64,000 nt of DNA from Neolentinus lepideus HHB14362 ss-1 (lineage: Eukaryota; Basidiomycota; Agaricomycetes; Gloeophyllales; Gloeophyllaceae): assembly GCA_001632425.1 (NCBI GenBank), contig KV425582.1, positions 128,611 to 192,610 on the forward strand, read 5' to 3'. Positions 1-12,244 of this stretch are shown one piece after another. Each line of letters begins with the position of its first letter. Position 1 is the stretch's first letter. The notes beneath the pieces are model-generated. The model was not told where the DNA came from. It did not search any database and saw only the letters and a program-made list of their open reading frames with translations. Both the position numbers and the translations under genes were made by a program.

Positions 1-621
1 TATGACGGAAAATGAAATCTCGCAGACACCGGCCCTTCTGTTTATAACCGTCGCGGCGTTCCTGTCTCCAGCGCTTCTCTGATGCCGCCAAGCCGGGCCA
101 CCCTAGTTCTATTCCAGGAAATCAGTGGCTGAAGCTCTCCTCTTGCGTCGGTAGGTCCTTGCTGCAAGTATTGACGTTTGGAATTGTCCAAGGAGGATAG
201 GGAGTCTCTGAATATGCTCAAACTTATATTTTCTTACTTCATTTATGTTTCTGGGGCTATTACGTTTCCGAGTTACAAAGTTACAGTCGACCGCGCAGAA
301 CAGATATTTATATCTACCTGATGATGGGCGCATGAGGATGTGTGAGCTATTCGTTGCCGAGTCGTGGTCTACAAGGGTCTACATCATGCAGGAGGACCTC
401 TGCGAGGCACAGGCTATCTTCCTCACACGCGAGTGGCTCTCCTTGGTGACATGCCAATATGATACACGTCCTCGATTAAAAACAGGAAATCTACACGAGA
501 AAGTAGAAGTACGACGACGAAGACAGACAAATGGTATCCAACATGTACATTTTTACCGGTCCAGAGAACGAACCAAGGCATCAAGACTCGATAGTATAAG
601 GAACGAAGCTGAAGAACAGCT
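1..621. other. Left edge, no gene recognised
   Basis: This stretch lies downstream of the SET/NAP chaperone gene that ends at 622. Only short open frames without family features are present on either strand. It is read as 3' flank and intergenic sequence. Confidence 0.4.
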
Positions 622-1622
622 TTACGCATGGCGCGGCTTTTTAGGCTTGGGCTTCTCCAAGTCAATCTCATCCTCGTCCGAATCTCCACTCTCTTCGTCT
701 TCTGAATCGTCCATATCGTCACCGCCTGCGTTGCCCAAGAAGTAGTCAATAGCTTCTGGAAAGACGTCGTTGGCAATCAAGACGCCGATCTATAGAGGAA
801 GTAAATCTTAGTTAAGAACATGGAACGTCAATCTCAAAGCTGTACCACTCACATCGAAGGGATCCTCCGCAAGCTCGAAGTAATGGAAGAAGGTGCCGGG
901 CTCGGCAGGCATGTCATCCTCCTCGTCAAACCTCTCGCGCGGATGCAGCTTGGTGAGGTTTTTCGAGTCATCCTTCCAGCTGATTTTGTAGGCCTGAGGC
1001 GCAACGTCGCGCTCCCAAGAGAAATCCAGAACAGAGTCGGTAATGCCGTCTTCATCTGGTGTCTCGTTCGCAGCTGCGGGAGGAGCGATGTACTTGTACT
1101 CCTTCTTCAGAACGGAATCTGTGAAGTAGGGGTTCTCCTTGAAGTACTATTTTCGGCGTCCGAATTAGAATAAATAATAGAAGAATACACGCGAGGCACA
1201 GCAGACGTACGAATTCAACGGTAAAGACACGCGGCTCCTTGGAATCCCGTACAATCCAGAGATCCTCCAGATAACTTAACGCGACCTGGTCGTCGTGGTG
1301 CTGAGCGTGGATAGCGAACATGGAGCTATTCATTAACGCGACGGGCCAGAACTTCTTGATCTCCTTGCACACCGCACGCCGCTTTTCGTAGACGGGCTTG
1401 AGGCCTTCCTGCGCTCTCCGCTCTATTCATGTGTCTCCAGTGTTCAGCCATACGATCCTCATGAGCCACTGAAAATCTTATACCTAAGAGCAATTCAACG
1501 CGTGACGTCTCCTTCGTAATAGCCTGTAACTTTGCCGCCTCCTCATCACCCAGCTCAACATCGGCCAAAGGATGTTTCTCGACATCGGTACCCGGAGAAG
1601 CGCGTTTTGTTCCTTTGGACAT
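622..1622 (-). CDS. SET/NAP-family histone chaperone (Vps75-like)
   Basis: Nuclear histone chaperone of the nucleosome assembly protein family, which binds H3-H4 or H2A-H2B and can stimulate histone acetylation (family knowledge). Exons on the minus strand are 1484-1622, 1211-1422, 853-1146 and 622-789. All junctions are GT-AG and in frame, giving 270 aa. The start at 1622 opens with MSKGTKRASPG. The middle has the KFWPVALMNS helix followed by the earmuff core. NPYF and LKKEYKY are NAP-family hallmarks near residues 117-135. The C-terminus is the usual acidic tail (GDDMDDSEDEESGDSDEDE) ending in a basic KPKPKKPRHA nuclear signal. Length and layout fit SET/Vps75 better than the longer Nap1. 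The downstream neighbour is outside the window. Confidence 0.9.
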
Positions 1623-2058
1623 GGCGGGCAAGGCAACTATGCGTTCAGGAAGAGAATGAAGACGAAAAGGTGGCACAATGAAAAAGTCCAAAATTTCGAC
1701 AAGAAATTGAGACTCGGCACCTGCCGAGTCTGAGTCTCCTTTCATGGAACGACACTGCACCGGGCTGGGCGGTCCGGCACGCGCCCAGCTTTGTTTAAAG
1801 ACCGACCCTATGAAGTGTCGGTACCGGTCGCCAGACAGATCCTTTCGTGCGCCTAGTAATAGTGACGGATTGCATCGAACATATGTACCTTGACACAGTG
1901 GAGAACTGGGTCTAGAAACAATGGCTATAGTTGCAGACATGTTCCAATACGATACAACTGATAAACAGGCAGGATACAGGACTGAGCGGTCAATGCAGCA
2001 AGTAGCGATACACCAAGAAACACAACACCAGATAATCAATACATTTCGTCCCTTTCCT
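1623..2058. promoter_or_regulatory. Intergenic region upstream of the SET/NAP gene
   Basis: These 436 bases separate the 3' end of the Ysc84-like gene from the start of the SET/NAP chaperone. Both genes are on the minus strand, so this holds the Ysc84-like 3' UTR and the chaperone promoter. No clear TATA box or factor site was recognised. Confidence 0.4.
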
Positions 2059-4064
2059 TTAAACAAGTTCAACGCGGTTGGCGGGAAAGACGCCTGTCCT
2101 CCCATTAATTTTGCCCTTCCACCTGTGGATATCTCATAGTTAGTATTGCACCGACTCCGACGATGGATGGAGCCACTCACCAGGTATCAGCGTTGTTACT
2201 CTTCTCTAGGATTGTGATGACATCTCCTTGCCTGAATGAGAGATCGCCAGACTAAAGCAGCATCAGCTTGTGATGTCGTCATAGACAGATATGAAGGTAA
2301 CCAACCTGTACTGCGTCAAAGTCGTACAACGCTATACACCGCCCAACACCTTCGTGCAAAGGCTTCGACAGCTCCGGCCTCACCCGCAACGGTCGTATGG
2401 GCTTCTCAGATGGAGTTGACACATTCAAGTCATCAGAGTGCAAGGATGAATTCGACCCATTCCGGCCGCTCGAGTACACAGACGCATATGCAAAAGGATC
2501 CGACTTCGACTGCGCGCTGTGAGTCTTCGCCAACGGACTCGCTCTAGTTGCTGAAGTAGAGCCGGAACTGAACGACCGAGTGTGCGCCATCGCATTGGGG
2601 GCGAACTTCGAGGGGGCCGAGAAGGTGTTGAAATGTGAACCTTGTTCATACAGATCATAAGTTGCCGTCGAGGAGGTATGATCCGGAGAAACCGTCAAAC
2701 GGGGATGTTTCTGTCGGGCCTTATCCTCAAGCGTGAAGTCTGAGTCGAAGTGTGTCTCAAAATTAGACGTCGGGTCAACAGCCCCCGTCGTACTACGGTA
2801 CTCAGGTTCGGGTGGGATCCCATCCAGCTCGTCACTTGCCCTTGGGCCAAGGTAATCGTCATGGAAGTCGGAGGAGAAATAGGACCCGTTGCTCTTCTTC
2901 CGACCCCAGCTTGGGGGAGGGAAAGGTGAACCACCCTTCTTCTTTTTCCCGAATGGCGAGAAACGCCCCGATGGGGATTGATTTCTTGGACTCTCCAGTC
3001 CATTGAAGGCATAACCACCACCAGGAGACAAGGGTTCGTCGCTGACCCATTTCCTCGTACCAGGCAAGCCTGTACAGAGTTCCAAAGTCCGGATGAGAGG
3101 TTGGGCCCATTCTGGAGGAGGGATCGCGCCGCTGAGTAACTGCTTCACGGATACCTGCGATCGATAAGCTAGGGTATTGGCATCTTGCCGCTCAACCATA
3201 ACGGAACCTTCTATTGAGACACCACCGAAGAGACCTTTCGTCTTGGAATACGAGTACCTAGGCGAAATCGGCATTGGGGTGATCGAAGCTGCGTAACGAA
3301 GGGACTTACATGGCAGACATCTTCCCACCAGTGCTGAGGGAACCGGAGGCTTCTCCGTTCCGACCTAAGGGTCCGACCGCAATGCTCATATTTCCGCCGA
3401 GCGTCAAAGATCCTGCGGACATGAAAGATCGCTATATATTGCTATCACCAACTCTATCAGGACACCAACAAAGAGACCACTCACGATCGCCTTTGTTCGG
3501 AGTTGTGGAGTAAATGCCTTCTGAGCGAAAGGAGTAGTGATAATATGGTACACACCGATCTCGTATTCAGCACGATCAAGAAGTCTGTCACCTCAGCACC
3601 AGCCTGCCCACCCACGCCGACGCCCGCCGTACCGATGGCACTCGGTGCCGACCACGCTGAGAACATACTGCTGAGCTACTCACCCCGTTGTATCGGACGA
3701 GAAGAACCACTCACTTCCATCATCCAATCTCGCGATGACTATGCCACTTCCAGCACGAGCAGAAAATAGAAACCCGGCTTTGAATATGGTCAGAATTGCG
3801 AAGCCCTTGGCATTCTCGAGCACGCTGCGTGGTATGACCTAACATTGATCCTGGGTCATAAGCGCCATGTTCGGTAGTAATTGAACTGCTGCAACTAACC
3901 CCATCGAGTCCATTGTTTCCACTATCGACGAATGACTTGACTGTAGCATCGCTCGGCGATTAGGGGTCTTGCCACGGCAGCCAATAGACGGGTCACTCAC
4001 ATGTCTTGGCAGCCTTGTCGCATTCTTTCGGAAGAGGTTGGGGTAGAGGTGTGTTCAGCTTCAT
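2059..4064 (-). CDS. YSC84: SYLF- and SH3-domain actin-patch protein (Ysc84/Lsb3 type)
   Basis: Cortical actin-patch protein. The SYLF domain binds lipid and F-actin, and the SH3 domain binds Las17/WASP in endocytosis (family knowledge). The start at 4064 opens with MKLNTPLPQPLPKECDKAAK. Successive exons give FKSFVDSGNNGLDG, VIPRSVLENAKGFAI, the glycine-rich IGTAGVGVGGQAGAEVTDF, and YSYSKTKGLFGGVSIEGS, together the whole SYLF domain (about residues 10-230). A long Ser/Pro-rich linker with a basic GKKKKGG stretch follows. The SH3 domain lies at the C-terminus: ALYDFDAV, then GDLSFRQGDVI, then WKGKINGRTGVFPANRVEL before the TAA at 2059. Total is about 520 aa in at least eight exons. Not every splice site was fixed, but the domain order is complete. 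Confidence 0.9.
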
Positions 4065-5890
4065 GGAAGACGACAAAAGCAAAAGTCGGCGTCGTCCGCA
4101 GCGGGGGTCGACTATATATAAATCACGGGTTAAGCTCGGGCTGTGCGAACACCGTAAAATCCCGCTGACGCCATCCATTCGGCGAATGCTTCCGGCGGTG
4201 AGTCCAAGCCGCACGCTGGACCTGGGCGATGCCACAAAAACCCTAGCGTGATTTGCCTTATTCTCGAATATACCGGAAACCATTTCTCCATATTTCCAGC
4301 TATCTTGATATTACTCCTGATTTATTCAACGTTCGCATCGCTCGGAGTAGTTGGGACTAGAGTTCATTTCATGACGGTCACGGTGGCTTTCCCATTGGAT
4401 GTTAAGATTAGTGCGAGCAATCGGGACCACAAGAGGCTTGCATTATTGCTGGCACTCCTCGTCTTACTGCTCTACACTCCAGTCTGCTTAAGATCCCGTC
4501 TTTGTTGACTCGATTTGCCACAGGACTTGCTACAATTGATTTCCGTATGATGACCGCGATCGCTGTCGGAGATCTGAGTCTCAATGATGTATAGTATTAT
4601 TTCTCTGCATCGAAAGGCGCTCATAGTGGATTCTGTCGAGACCGTATTTTCAGATTACGCCTGTCACCATGGTAGCGCAGATTTGCACATCTCGCAAGTT
4701 CAAAGGTAGCTCAAAGATGCGTGTGGCGGACCCTTCGAGTAAATCTGGCTGTTGCGATCTCGATGGGCTACCCGAGATGCTTTGAGATTCACTGCTGTGC
4801 GCGGTGCACCTTCTTCCTGATGATTTGACTTTGGCCATTCCATTGCAGCTCTAAAGGACGTTTAGTTGCCATTCCATTGCATTCAGGGACAGTTGAGTGA
4901 TTAGAATCTGACATGGACAGGTAAAGCGGTACGCGAAGCCCACGTGGGTACTGGGCAGTGCCTATGTCGGGCCCGGTGACTTAACGTAAAGCGAGCCCTG
5001 GACCTTGCTCTAGTGGGACCCGCGCTGCCAGACCGTTGCCCGGAGACGCAATATTGTCAGTACGCGTTTTCTTTCCACCACACGCTCGGTTGGCTCGTTT
5101 TTCGGCCGCTTTCGAGTTTTCCTGGTGCGCCACTCGCCTGCATCTGGACGCGACACATGAAGTGCTACGCGCATGTTGTTGCGCGAGCGGCGTTCGGCAT
5201 TTTATGGGCTGCCGCTAGTCTCCCATCTGACGCGCTGGCGACAGTGCAGCCATGGATGAACCAGGTATGCTCGCACAATCCTCTTTGTGCCGGGGATTTC
5301 GGTATGATGGTAGATTACTAGAGCTTTTTCTTTGATTGGGCACCCAGCTCGCAATCTGTGCCGATACCTACAGTGGGTGAGCGAGTTTCTGGCACAAAAA
5401 AAACCCGATGTTTGTAGGCGCTTATGTGGGTATAGAGCAATGCGATACTATTTCGATTTCCTGGACGCGTACAGCGCAAGCCACAGGGTGCGTGCAGATC
5501 ATAAACAGATAAGGGCTGCGTTCTGATATTCAGAGGATCAGAGGAAATCCGGTTGCCCCGTATTATCTACAGGTATATACAGAGTAAGCCCCCACTTGTC
5601 GTTTTTAAGCCGTTGTCCACTCATGCACAAACCTTTTCCAGTACCTTCGTGGTACCACTCGTTATCGAGGCCGGGAGCGGTACATCATATGTGAGGACCA
5701 CAATGTCATCACTGCACTTAATTAATAGATGAATATGTAGGATTGGGTTGTTCCATTTATTCCAGGTACCCAGGTGCGTACGTTAAGGCGATATATTGGC
5801 CACTGACCTAAACCCATAAGATAGTTCCAAATATGCATGGTACGAAAGCTTGCACTTCATGACGCAAATTTACCTGATTTTTCACTTTAG
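4065..5890. other. Intergenic region, mostly unassigned
   Basis: Open frames here are short and lack family features. One candidate exon at 5157-5264 (+) would encode a signal peptide (MKCYAHVVARAAFGILWAA, then ASLPSDALA) followed by a GT donor. It could be the missing first exon of the surface-protein gene that continues at 5891, but the connecting exons were not found. Confidence 0.35.
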
Positions 5891-7279
5891 TTTGCGTCAA
5901 ACGGCGAAACGGGAGGCTGCCAAAGGATGTACACCGTCATCCCAACAACCAATACAAACCTTGGAAATCCCCCTGTCTGCACGAACCTTACATACCCTCA
6001 AGAATCGCAAAATCTGGGCATCCAGGGCATGGTGTCTACTGGCGCCCTCTCGCAATCTGGCTGGATCGATCAGGTGGGCATTATCTGCATTTCGCTTTCT
6101 GATTCACGCGATTCTTAATCTTTGAGACAGTGCAGTGATATCCAAATCTCAGTCACAAATGGGACACCGCCTTACATACTCACAGTATGTACTTTCCAGA
6201 TATAGGGAATGATGGAAATGACCTAGTACTGTCCGCAGGTTGCGCCAACCCTTCATCCTCCAGCCAATATCACGTTTAACGGTTCCAAACCGATTAACTG
6301 GACAGTAGCACTGGTATGTTTTACTGGCTTCTCCTATCATATCTACTAACCTCCGTCAAGTCATGGGGTGCTCCTTTCTTCCTGTCTGTCGTCGACTCTG
6401 CAGGTAACTTTTGGGCTAATGGCCCCATGCACAGCGGTGGGCCTGCACCGAGCGCTTGTTTAGCTGCTCTTGACACCTTCAGGTATGTCTCAGGATTATA
6501 TGGCCTATGGCATGTGAACACGGATGATTTATCACATCAATAACAGCAGCACTATTCCCACTGGCTCAAAACACGGAGTAGCATCGGGTGTGGCGATAGG
6601 ATCAGGTATTGGTGGCCTCGCGTTAGGCTGTCTCCTAGGCGCTCTTGGTGCTTTCCTACTTACTCAACGGACTGGAAGTTCTCGCTCGAACCGCATTCTG
6701 GCGTACCGCAAGAACACTTCCGATCTGGACGACGGCCTGCCGCACGGGCCTGCAGACACTGACCGCTACAGCGCGCTGCCCTCCTCAGAGCCCTTCGCGT
6801 CAACAAGTACACGTCCAGATATGGCACGGACTGTTGCGAGCAGCGGAACTATCGCTACCCTGAGCAGTCTCCCGCCAGACCAGTACCACGTTGAGCCGTT
6901 CATTATGCCCAACGAGACGCCTCAGCCTGTGACGCCCAGCGAGGCACGCGACTCTGTCGCCTCCGGTTCACGCGTGCCGTCCGATGGCCTGAGCCAGCCG
7001 TCCCCGGGCGGAGGCCGGCCGAATGTCTACGTCGTGCACCACGATGCTGGGCGGCCGCCCGTGACTGTGTATGCAGACGATGGGACGCAGATAGTTGAGC
7101 TGCCGCCGCAATATATGGATGATCGCTCTGAAGTGCGGTCAGAAGGGCAGTTGGGCAGGAGGTCGGGAACTGCGCAAGGGTCGGAGGGGATCAGTCTCGA
7201 GCAGCGCAGAATACCAGGACAGGCGCCGACAAAACGAAATCCGCGGAATCGGCTGGATCCCAGCTTGAGTTCACGGTAA
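5891..7279 (+). CDS. Single-pass mucin-like surface protein, N-terminus unresolved
   Basis: Function unknown. The type recurs in Agaricomycetes. Exons 5891-6073, 6131-6184, 6239-6313, 6361-6482 and 6547-7279 join in frame with GT-AG introns. The ectodomain carries TNTNLGNPP, SQSGWIDQCSDIQISVTNGT, PINWTVAL, SWGAPFFLSVVDSAGNFW and a GPMHSGG stretch. Cysteines and N-glycosylation sequons are present. One membrane helix follows (VAIGSGIGGLALGCLLGAL), then a 220-residue cytoplasmic tail rich in Ser, Pro, Thr and Arg. The plan is extracellular domain, one helix, disordered tail, as in a cell-wall or surface sensor. The 5' exon with the signal peptide is not certain (a candidate lies at 5157-5264). 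The first ATG inside the assembled frame is at 5927, but coding similarity extends upstream to the acceptor at 5890. Confidence 0.75.
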
Positions 7280-7574
7280 TGTTGCCTCTTACCTTGTATT
7301 TTCGGAGTCTGTCCATTCTACTATTTATTTTCACGATCACTTGTTTGTGTTGTGAGTATCATCGTTGATTTCCACGCATCTATATATCCTCCTGTTGAAC
7401 TTTACCTTGCACATATGGTCGCTTATCGGACGCTTTTGCTTACCATTCCTTCTGTCTCCTCTCTTCGTAGTGCACGTGCGATTAATGATATTATAACGAT
7501 CTCATCGTCTGTACCTTATATCAATAATGACATTAGGCATATTATCTCCTTGATTTCGCAATCATAGGTCTGTG

Positions 7575-9298
7575 TCATCCTAGGGATGTTGAGAATACTC
7601 CGATCGGACATGGCTTCCAGTTGTTATCGACCACACCCCAGCCTCTTGGTAGGGCTACAGTTCGGTCTGCACCGGCCTGTTCACTTGTCTCTTGTCGCTG
7701 GGTCGATGGCGGTGAGGATTCACCTGACCCACTCGGCTCGTCCCGAAGCAATACATTGAGGCGCTCGTTCATAACATTGATATCACCGTCTTGCCACGAA
7801 CCCTGCGCGTGGTGGCCGTGAATACGATAGTATATTAGATATGTGGACGGGCGTACTGAGGGGGGAGCTATCTCTATGTTGCGCAAGAAGAGTGCTCGTG
7901 CTTCTTCTAACCTTGAGTCACCCTCACAGAGTGCCTGAAGCAGCGCCTGTGCGCTGAACGGCAGGTCAGAACCATTAAATATCCTGATAAGGGACACACA
8001 TACGCTCTCCTAGAACCAGGGTTATCTTCTGCCGAAAGACCTAGGTTCGTTATTAGAGTCACAACTACGTCTTCTTTTCGTAGGTCAGGGGCCGCATCTC
8101 CACTCTCCCCTGATTTATTTTGTACGAACCACATGGCCCACCGCGCAAGACCCATGTAGTAGGAGCTGGCCGCATTGGACCCACCGACAGGGGTGTATCC
8201 TTCGACGGGAGACGATAGTTGGCTGACGATGCGAGATGCTGCGACGTCATAGAACGTTGGGTGCAATGCTTGCACATGCTTCAGGAGTGTTGCCCAGATG
8301 TTGAGTCCAGAGGCAGGGGGTTGGAAAGAGTCGGAAAGCAATGTCCGTTTTCTACAGCGTTCGTTGGATCACGGAAGAATGACGTTGTAATGATGAAAAT
8401 GCTGACCTTTTCGCGAGAGGTACGAGTCCTCCAGGAGCCACCAAGTCATCGAGAAGCCTATCCAGGGCTCGTCTCTCTCTCGGGTCTTCCACTTCGTCTC
8501 CCAGAGCATCTGATGAAGGTTCGCCGGCGCCCCACGCGACTGCGTCCACGTTCTCCGCCAGTTTCGCTTCAGCCAACCAGCGCTCAAGGTCTCTCAGAGC
8601 TTGAGTGACATCTGCCTTATGACGAGTCGCGAGAGACGTGTCGCGTGTGAGGATCTTCATAATTTTCTTGTACTGTTTCAGAATGGGATCGACGGGAGTC
8701 AGAGGCGAGGATTGGAGGGGAGGAGCAGTGGAGGGATTCAGGGTGGGTAGGAAATAATTGTGCAGGAGCCATGACATAGACTGGCAAAATTAGTCCAATT
8801 TTCTTTCTTTCAGTGGTACAATAACGTACCTCCCTTGCAGCTTCCCTCAACAACTCAAGGCTTGGCATATCCTCATGAGTAGCCGCGTGTCTCAACTCAA
8901 CCAACCAAGGAGGAAGACCTAGTTGTTGAGCTATTGATGAAATAGACCTAGCATACGCTCCTGACTGAAGGGGATCTACTAAACCATTGACGAGCCGAAT
9001 GATGGCAGCTGCATACATGTGGCGCAACGCCATCCCGTGAGGTGTTTGTTGGCCGTTGTCTTGTTGCAGAGCGGTCAAGATAGCGAGAGTGGATTCTAGA
9101 GCATGTGGAAGAGAAGTAATGGACTTCCATGCTGACAACTGCTGAGCGTAAGGGACATTCCTGCAAAGGATAGTGCGAGCTTACTCTGTGGATTGCGAGC
9201 TGCTTCGAGTCTAGATCGTTTTCGTCGTCATAGACCCATGAGCACACTTGCTCCAGTTCGCCTACGTTAGCCCATGGCACCCGGCGTGGTAAGCGCAT
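7575..9298 (-). CDS. LAS1: Las1-like pre-rRNA processing endonuclease
   Basis: Las1 is the HEPN endonuclease that cleaves ITS2 of pre-rRNA in a complex with the kinase Grc3 (family knowledge). Exons 9185-9298, 8830-9141, 8407-8780, 8004-8351 and 7575-7953 join in frame to 508 aa. The protein begins MRLPRRVPWANVGELEQV, then CSWVYDDENDLDSKQLAIHR, followed after a 43-bp intron by QLSAWKSITSLPHALEST, the conserved Las1 N-terminus. The catalytic HEPN motif is visible as ELRHAATHEDMPS (R-H-x-x-x-H). The C-terminus ends GWGVVDNNWKPCPIGVF, the family's closing signature. The frame stays open upstream of 9298, but that part has no similarity, so the ATG at 9298 is preferred. The last two exons use a 50-bp intron with a CTGAC branch-like element. 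Confidence 0.93.
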
Positions 9299-9836
9299 AG
9301 TGATACGGCGTTCAAGTTGTGCAAAGACGTTAACTTTTCCGATATTTTCAACACCCTCGATCTCGCCCCAATTTGGAAGGATCATATGATTCCACGTGGT
9401 CGTTCTCACACGGAAACTCGCCGAAAGTTTGATCTTGTTCATAAGGTAGTTCACGCAGCAGAGCATGCTAGTTCGACCATAGGATAGTAAACACGGGATG
9501 TATTTATCTCTGAAAATAATCACCTCGTCCTGAATCGTCTCACTGGCCCTCCTTCTATGCATGCTTCCCCAACCTCCAGCCTCAAGCGCGCTCGAATATG
9601 CAGGAGCTATTATAGGTATAATAGGTGCATATAATGCTTTCATTAGTGTTGAATAGAGGTTTCAAAGCGACGATTTGTAGGTGTTTCCACGAGATGAGAG
9701 ACATTAATGTCCTATAGAGTTGACACAATCCATCAATTTACCCTCGTGGGAAGTCCACATACCGTTTGCGGAGTGCTGCACAGCCACGGTCATCAGGACT
9801 TCTCCGGGTCGGTTGAACCACTAGGTGACAGCGGAC
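9299..9836. promoter_or_regulatory. Divergent intergenic region LAS1 / prenylcysteine oxidase
   Basis: This 538-base interval separates two divergently transcribed genes and should hold both promoters. An open frame continues the LAS1 frame upstream to about 9643, but its translation is not conserved-looking. No specific regulatory motif was recognised. Confidence 0.4.
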
Positions 9837-11865
9837 ATGGTTGCGTCGATACGATTACTCTGTTTCTGCTCGTGTCTCGCTATCACTGCTAATGCCTTTG
9901 AACTCTCCTCGTTTCTTCCCTTCTTGAAGAGTACTCATGAAGGCGCAGCACTAGAAATATCAGAGACCGCAGTGCACCGGGTAGCCATCATAGGTGCTGG
10001 CGCGGGCGGAAGCTCTGCGGCATTCTGGATATCCAAAGCGAAAAGGAGGAGTGAGGTCGAGGTTGAAGTAGATGTCTACGAGGCATCTGAGTACATAGGC
10101 GGTAGTAAGTAGTACATGGCTAGTCTCATAGTCTCCATCGCTTGGGCGTTAATGCAACGTTGGGAATATTGTTCATCAGGAAGTACCGTCGTGTATCCAT
10201 ACAACAACACGCAACTGAAGCCGGTTGAGCTGGGAGCGTCAATATTTGTGAAAAACAACAAGAACCTCTGGCGTGCGTCGCAAGAGTTCAATTTGACGCG
10301 ATTCAATTTCGAAGACGACGACGACGAGACTGGCATCTGGGACGGCGAGAAGTTTGTCTTGACGGTAAGCTCAGCAACATAGGTTTTCATTTACTACAAC
10401 ATCATGACCTTTTTCCTCTCTTGTCCTAGCTTGGCGGAGGAAAAACCTTCTGGAGTAGCTGGTGGGATAACCTCAAGCTACTGTGGAGATATGGGTATTC
10501 GTCGCCGACGAACACGCAAAAGCTGTATGACTCTAGTTAATAAAACCCCCAAATCTTACTGAGACACTTCTAGGGTGCTGTCCATGCTAACCCGCTTCGT
10601 CACCCTGTACACGCCAGAGAGTCCCAGATTCGAGAACGTGTCTAGCCTCACGACGGACTTCCAATGGCAGGAACTGCTCATCCGAACCGGTGCGGAGTAC
10701 TTTGATGTGCACGGCATATCCAGGAAGTTCTCTCGCGAGATCATAGAAGCCGCTACCCGAGTAAACTATGGTCAGGTATATTCGAGCATTCTTTATCGTC
10801 GACCACGAGATGACGAAGGGAACAGAACTTGGACCGCATTCATGCTCTTGAGAGTGCATGCTCCTTAGCTGCGAGTGGTGCTTCAAGCATCCAGGGCGGC
10901 AATTTCCAGATGTTCGAGAACTTCTTGAAGAAATCCGGCGCCCAGGTTCATCTAAACACCACGGTTCGCGCATCCATCTCCATATCACTTGCGTGACAGT
11001 ACTGACCGACGCGTAGGTCAAGACCCTTGAACACAAAGACGGCCTGTGGTACCTCACGACCTCCACCTCCATTCGCCCAACGGCCTACAACAACATTATC
11101 CTCGCCGCGCCCTTCCACTCTACCGGTATCTCCCTCTCGCCTTCCTCGCTCGCATCTCAAATCCCCGAGCAACCCTACGTGCACCTGCACGTCACGCTCC
11201 TCTCCACCACGGCGCCGCACCCTAACCCAGCGTACTTCGGGTTCAAGGACACCGCGCGAGTGCCGACGACGATCCTGACGACGTACGAGGGCGTGCGTGT
11301 CAGCGGCGTGAAGGAGCCCGAGTTCAATTCGTTGACTTACCATGGCCTGGTCGACGAGAGCGCGCCAGAGGGGGAGAGGGAGTGGGTGGTGAAGATTTTC
11401 TCAAAGGTGCGGTTGGAGGACGAATGGCTGGCGGAGGTATTTGGTGGGAAGGTCGGGTGGGTGTACAGGAAAGAGGTAAGACGAACTGCCCTATGAACAT
11501 TAATATCCACCGAGATTGGCTCCTAGTGGGATGCGTACCCGGAGCTACCGCCTACCATAAAGTTCCCGCCCATAAAACTTGAGAAGGGGTTCTACTACGT
11601 GAACGCCTTCGAACCGTCAGTGGTCATACTCCAATGCATTACTCCTTTGTCTAACTTCCAGTCCAGATTCATCTCTACGATGGAGACCGAGACCATCTCC
11701 GCCCGGAACATCGTCGACATACTCTTCCGGGACGAATTCGACACAGGCATCTGCCCACCGCCCGTGCTCGAGCAATTCGAGGGCGAGGGCGAGCAAGAGG
11801 TTCTTCAGATCGAAAAGATCACAAAAAAGACATCTGACGATTTCGTGCTTGGTTGGGAGTGCTGA
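9837..11865 (+). CDS. Prenylcysteine oxidase-like flavoprotein
   Basis: FAD-dependent thioether oxidase of the PCYOX1/prenylcysteine lyase family, which releases the prenyl group from farnesyl- or geranylgeranyl-cysteine in the lysosome or vacuole (family knowledge). Exons 9837-10104, 10180-10364, 10430-10524, 10574-10775, 10826-10963, 11017-11475, 11527-11615 and 11667-11865 join in frame to 544 aa. The ATG at 9837 starts a signal peptide (MVASIRLLCFCSCLAITANA). The Rossmann FAD-binding loop VAIIGAGAGGSSAAFW follows, then ELGASIFVKNN. Later come NLDRIHALESACSLAASGA, GGNFQMFENFLKKSGA, IILAAPFHSTGI, and a C-terminal YYVNAFEPFISTMETE block that closes the FAD domain. Length matches the family. 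Upstream GTG codons were rejected as starts because the signal peptide begins exactly at the ATG. Confidence 0.9.
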
Positions 11866-12244
11866 TTACCGGTTTTACTCTGGGTCCCTGTCCCTGATCT
11901 ATGATACTAATTCCTGTACTCATTTCGATCTCGCTCTGATTTAGATCACTAACTGGCTATCTGATTTTGGATGTGGGTTGTCTGTGATAAATATATATTT
12001 CACTATTGCTCTTCGTGACCGTCGTCAGTCTACTACTGCTACAACTAGCGCGGGACTGATGCATGCATGCACTGTACAGCCCTATATATCGGGTATACTT
12101 GATGTGAAAGGAAAAGAAGAACGGGAAGGGAAGGGATACAAGAGAATTACTAACCAAACTATACTATGTCTAGGATACATCTTGCCGCATGAGATCGTCC
12201 TTGGGTCTACTTTGTGTTCAGCATCGATCATTCATTCCCAGTTT
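11866..12244. other. Convergent 3' intergenic region
   Basis: This 379-base stretch lies between the ends of two convergent genes (prenylcysteine oxidase and the ammonium transporter). It is AT-richer than its flanks, as expected for 3' untranslated sequence. No gene was seen. Confidence 0.4.

Noticed and set aside
9299..9643. N-terminal extension of LAS1 to a start near 9643
   Set aside because: The added residues lack Las1 similarity, while MRLPRRVPW at 9298 is the conserved family start.
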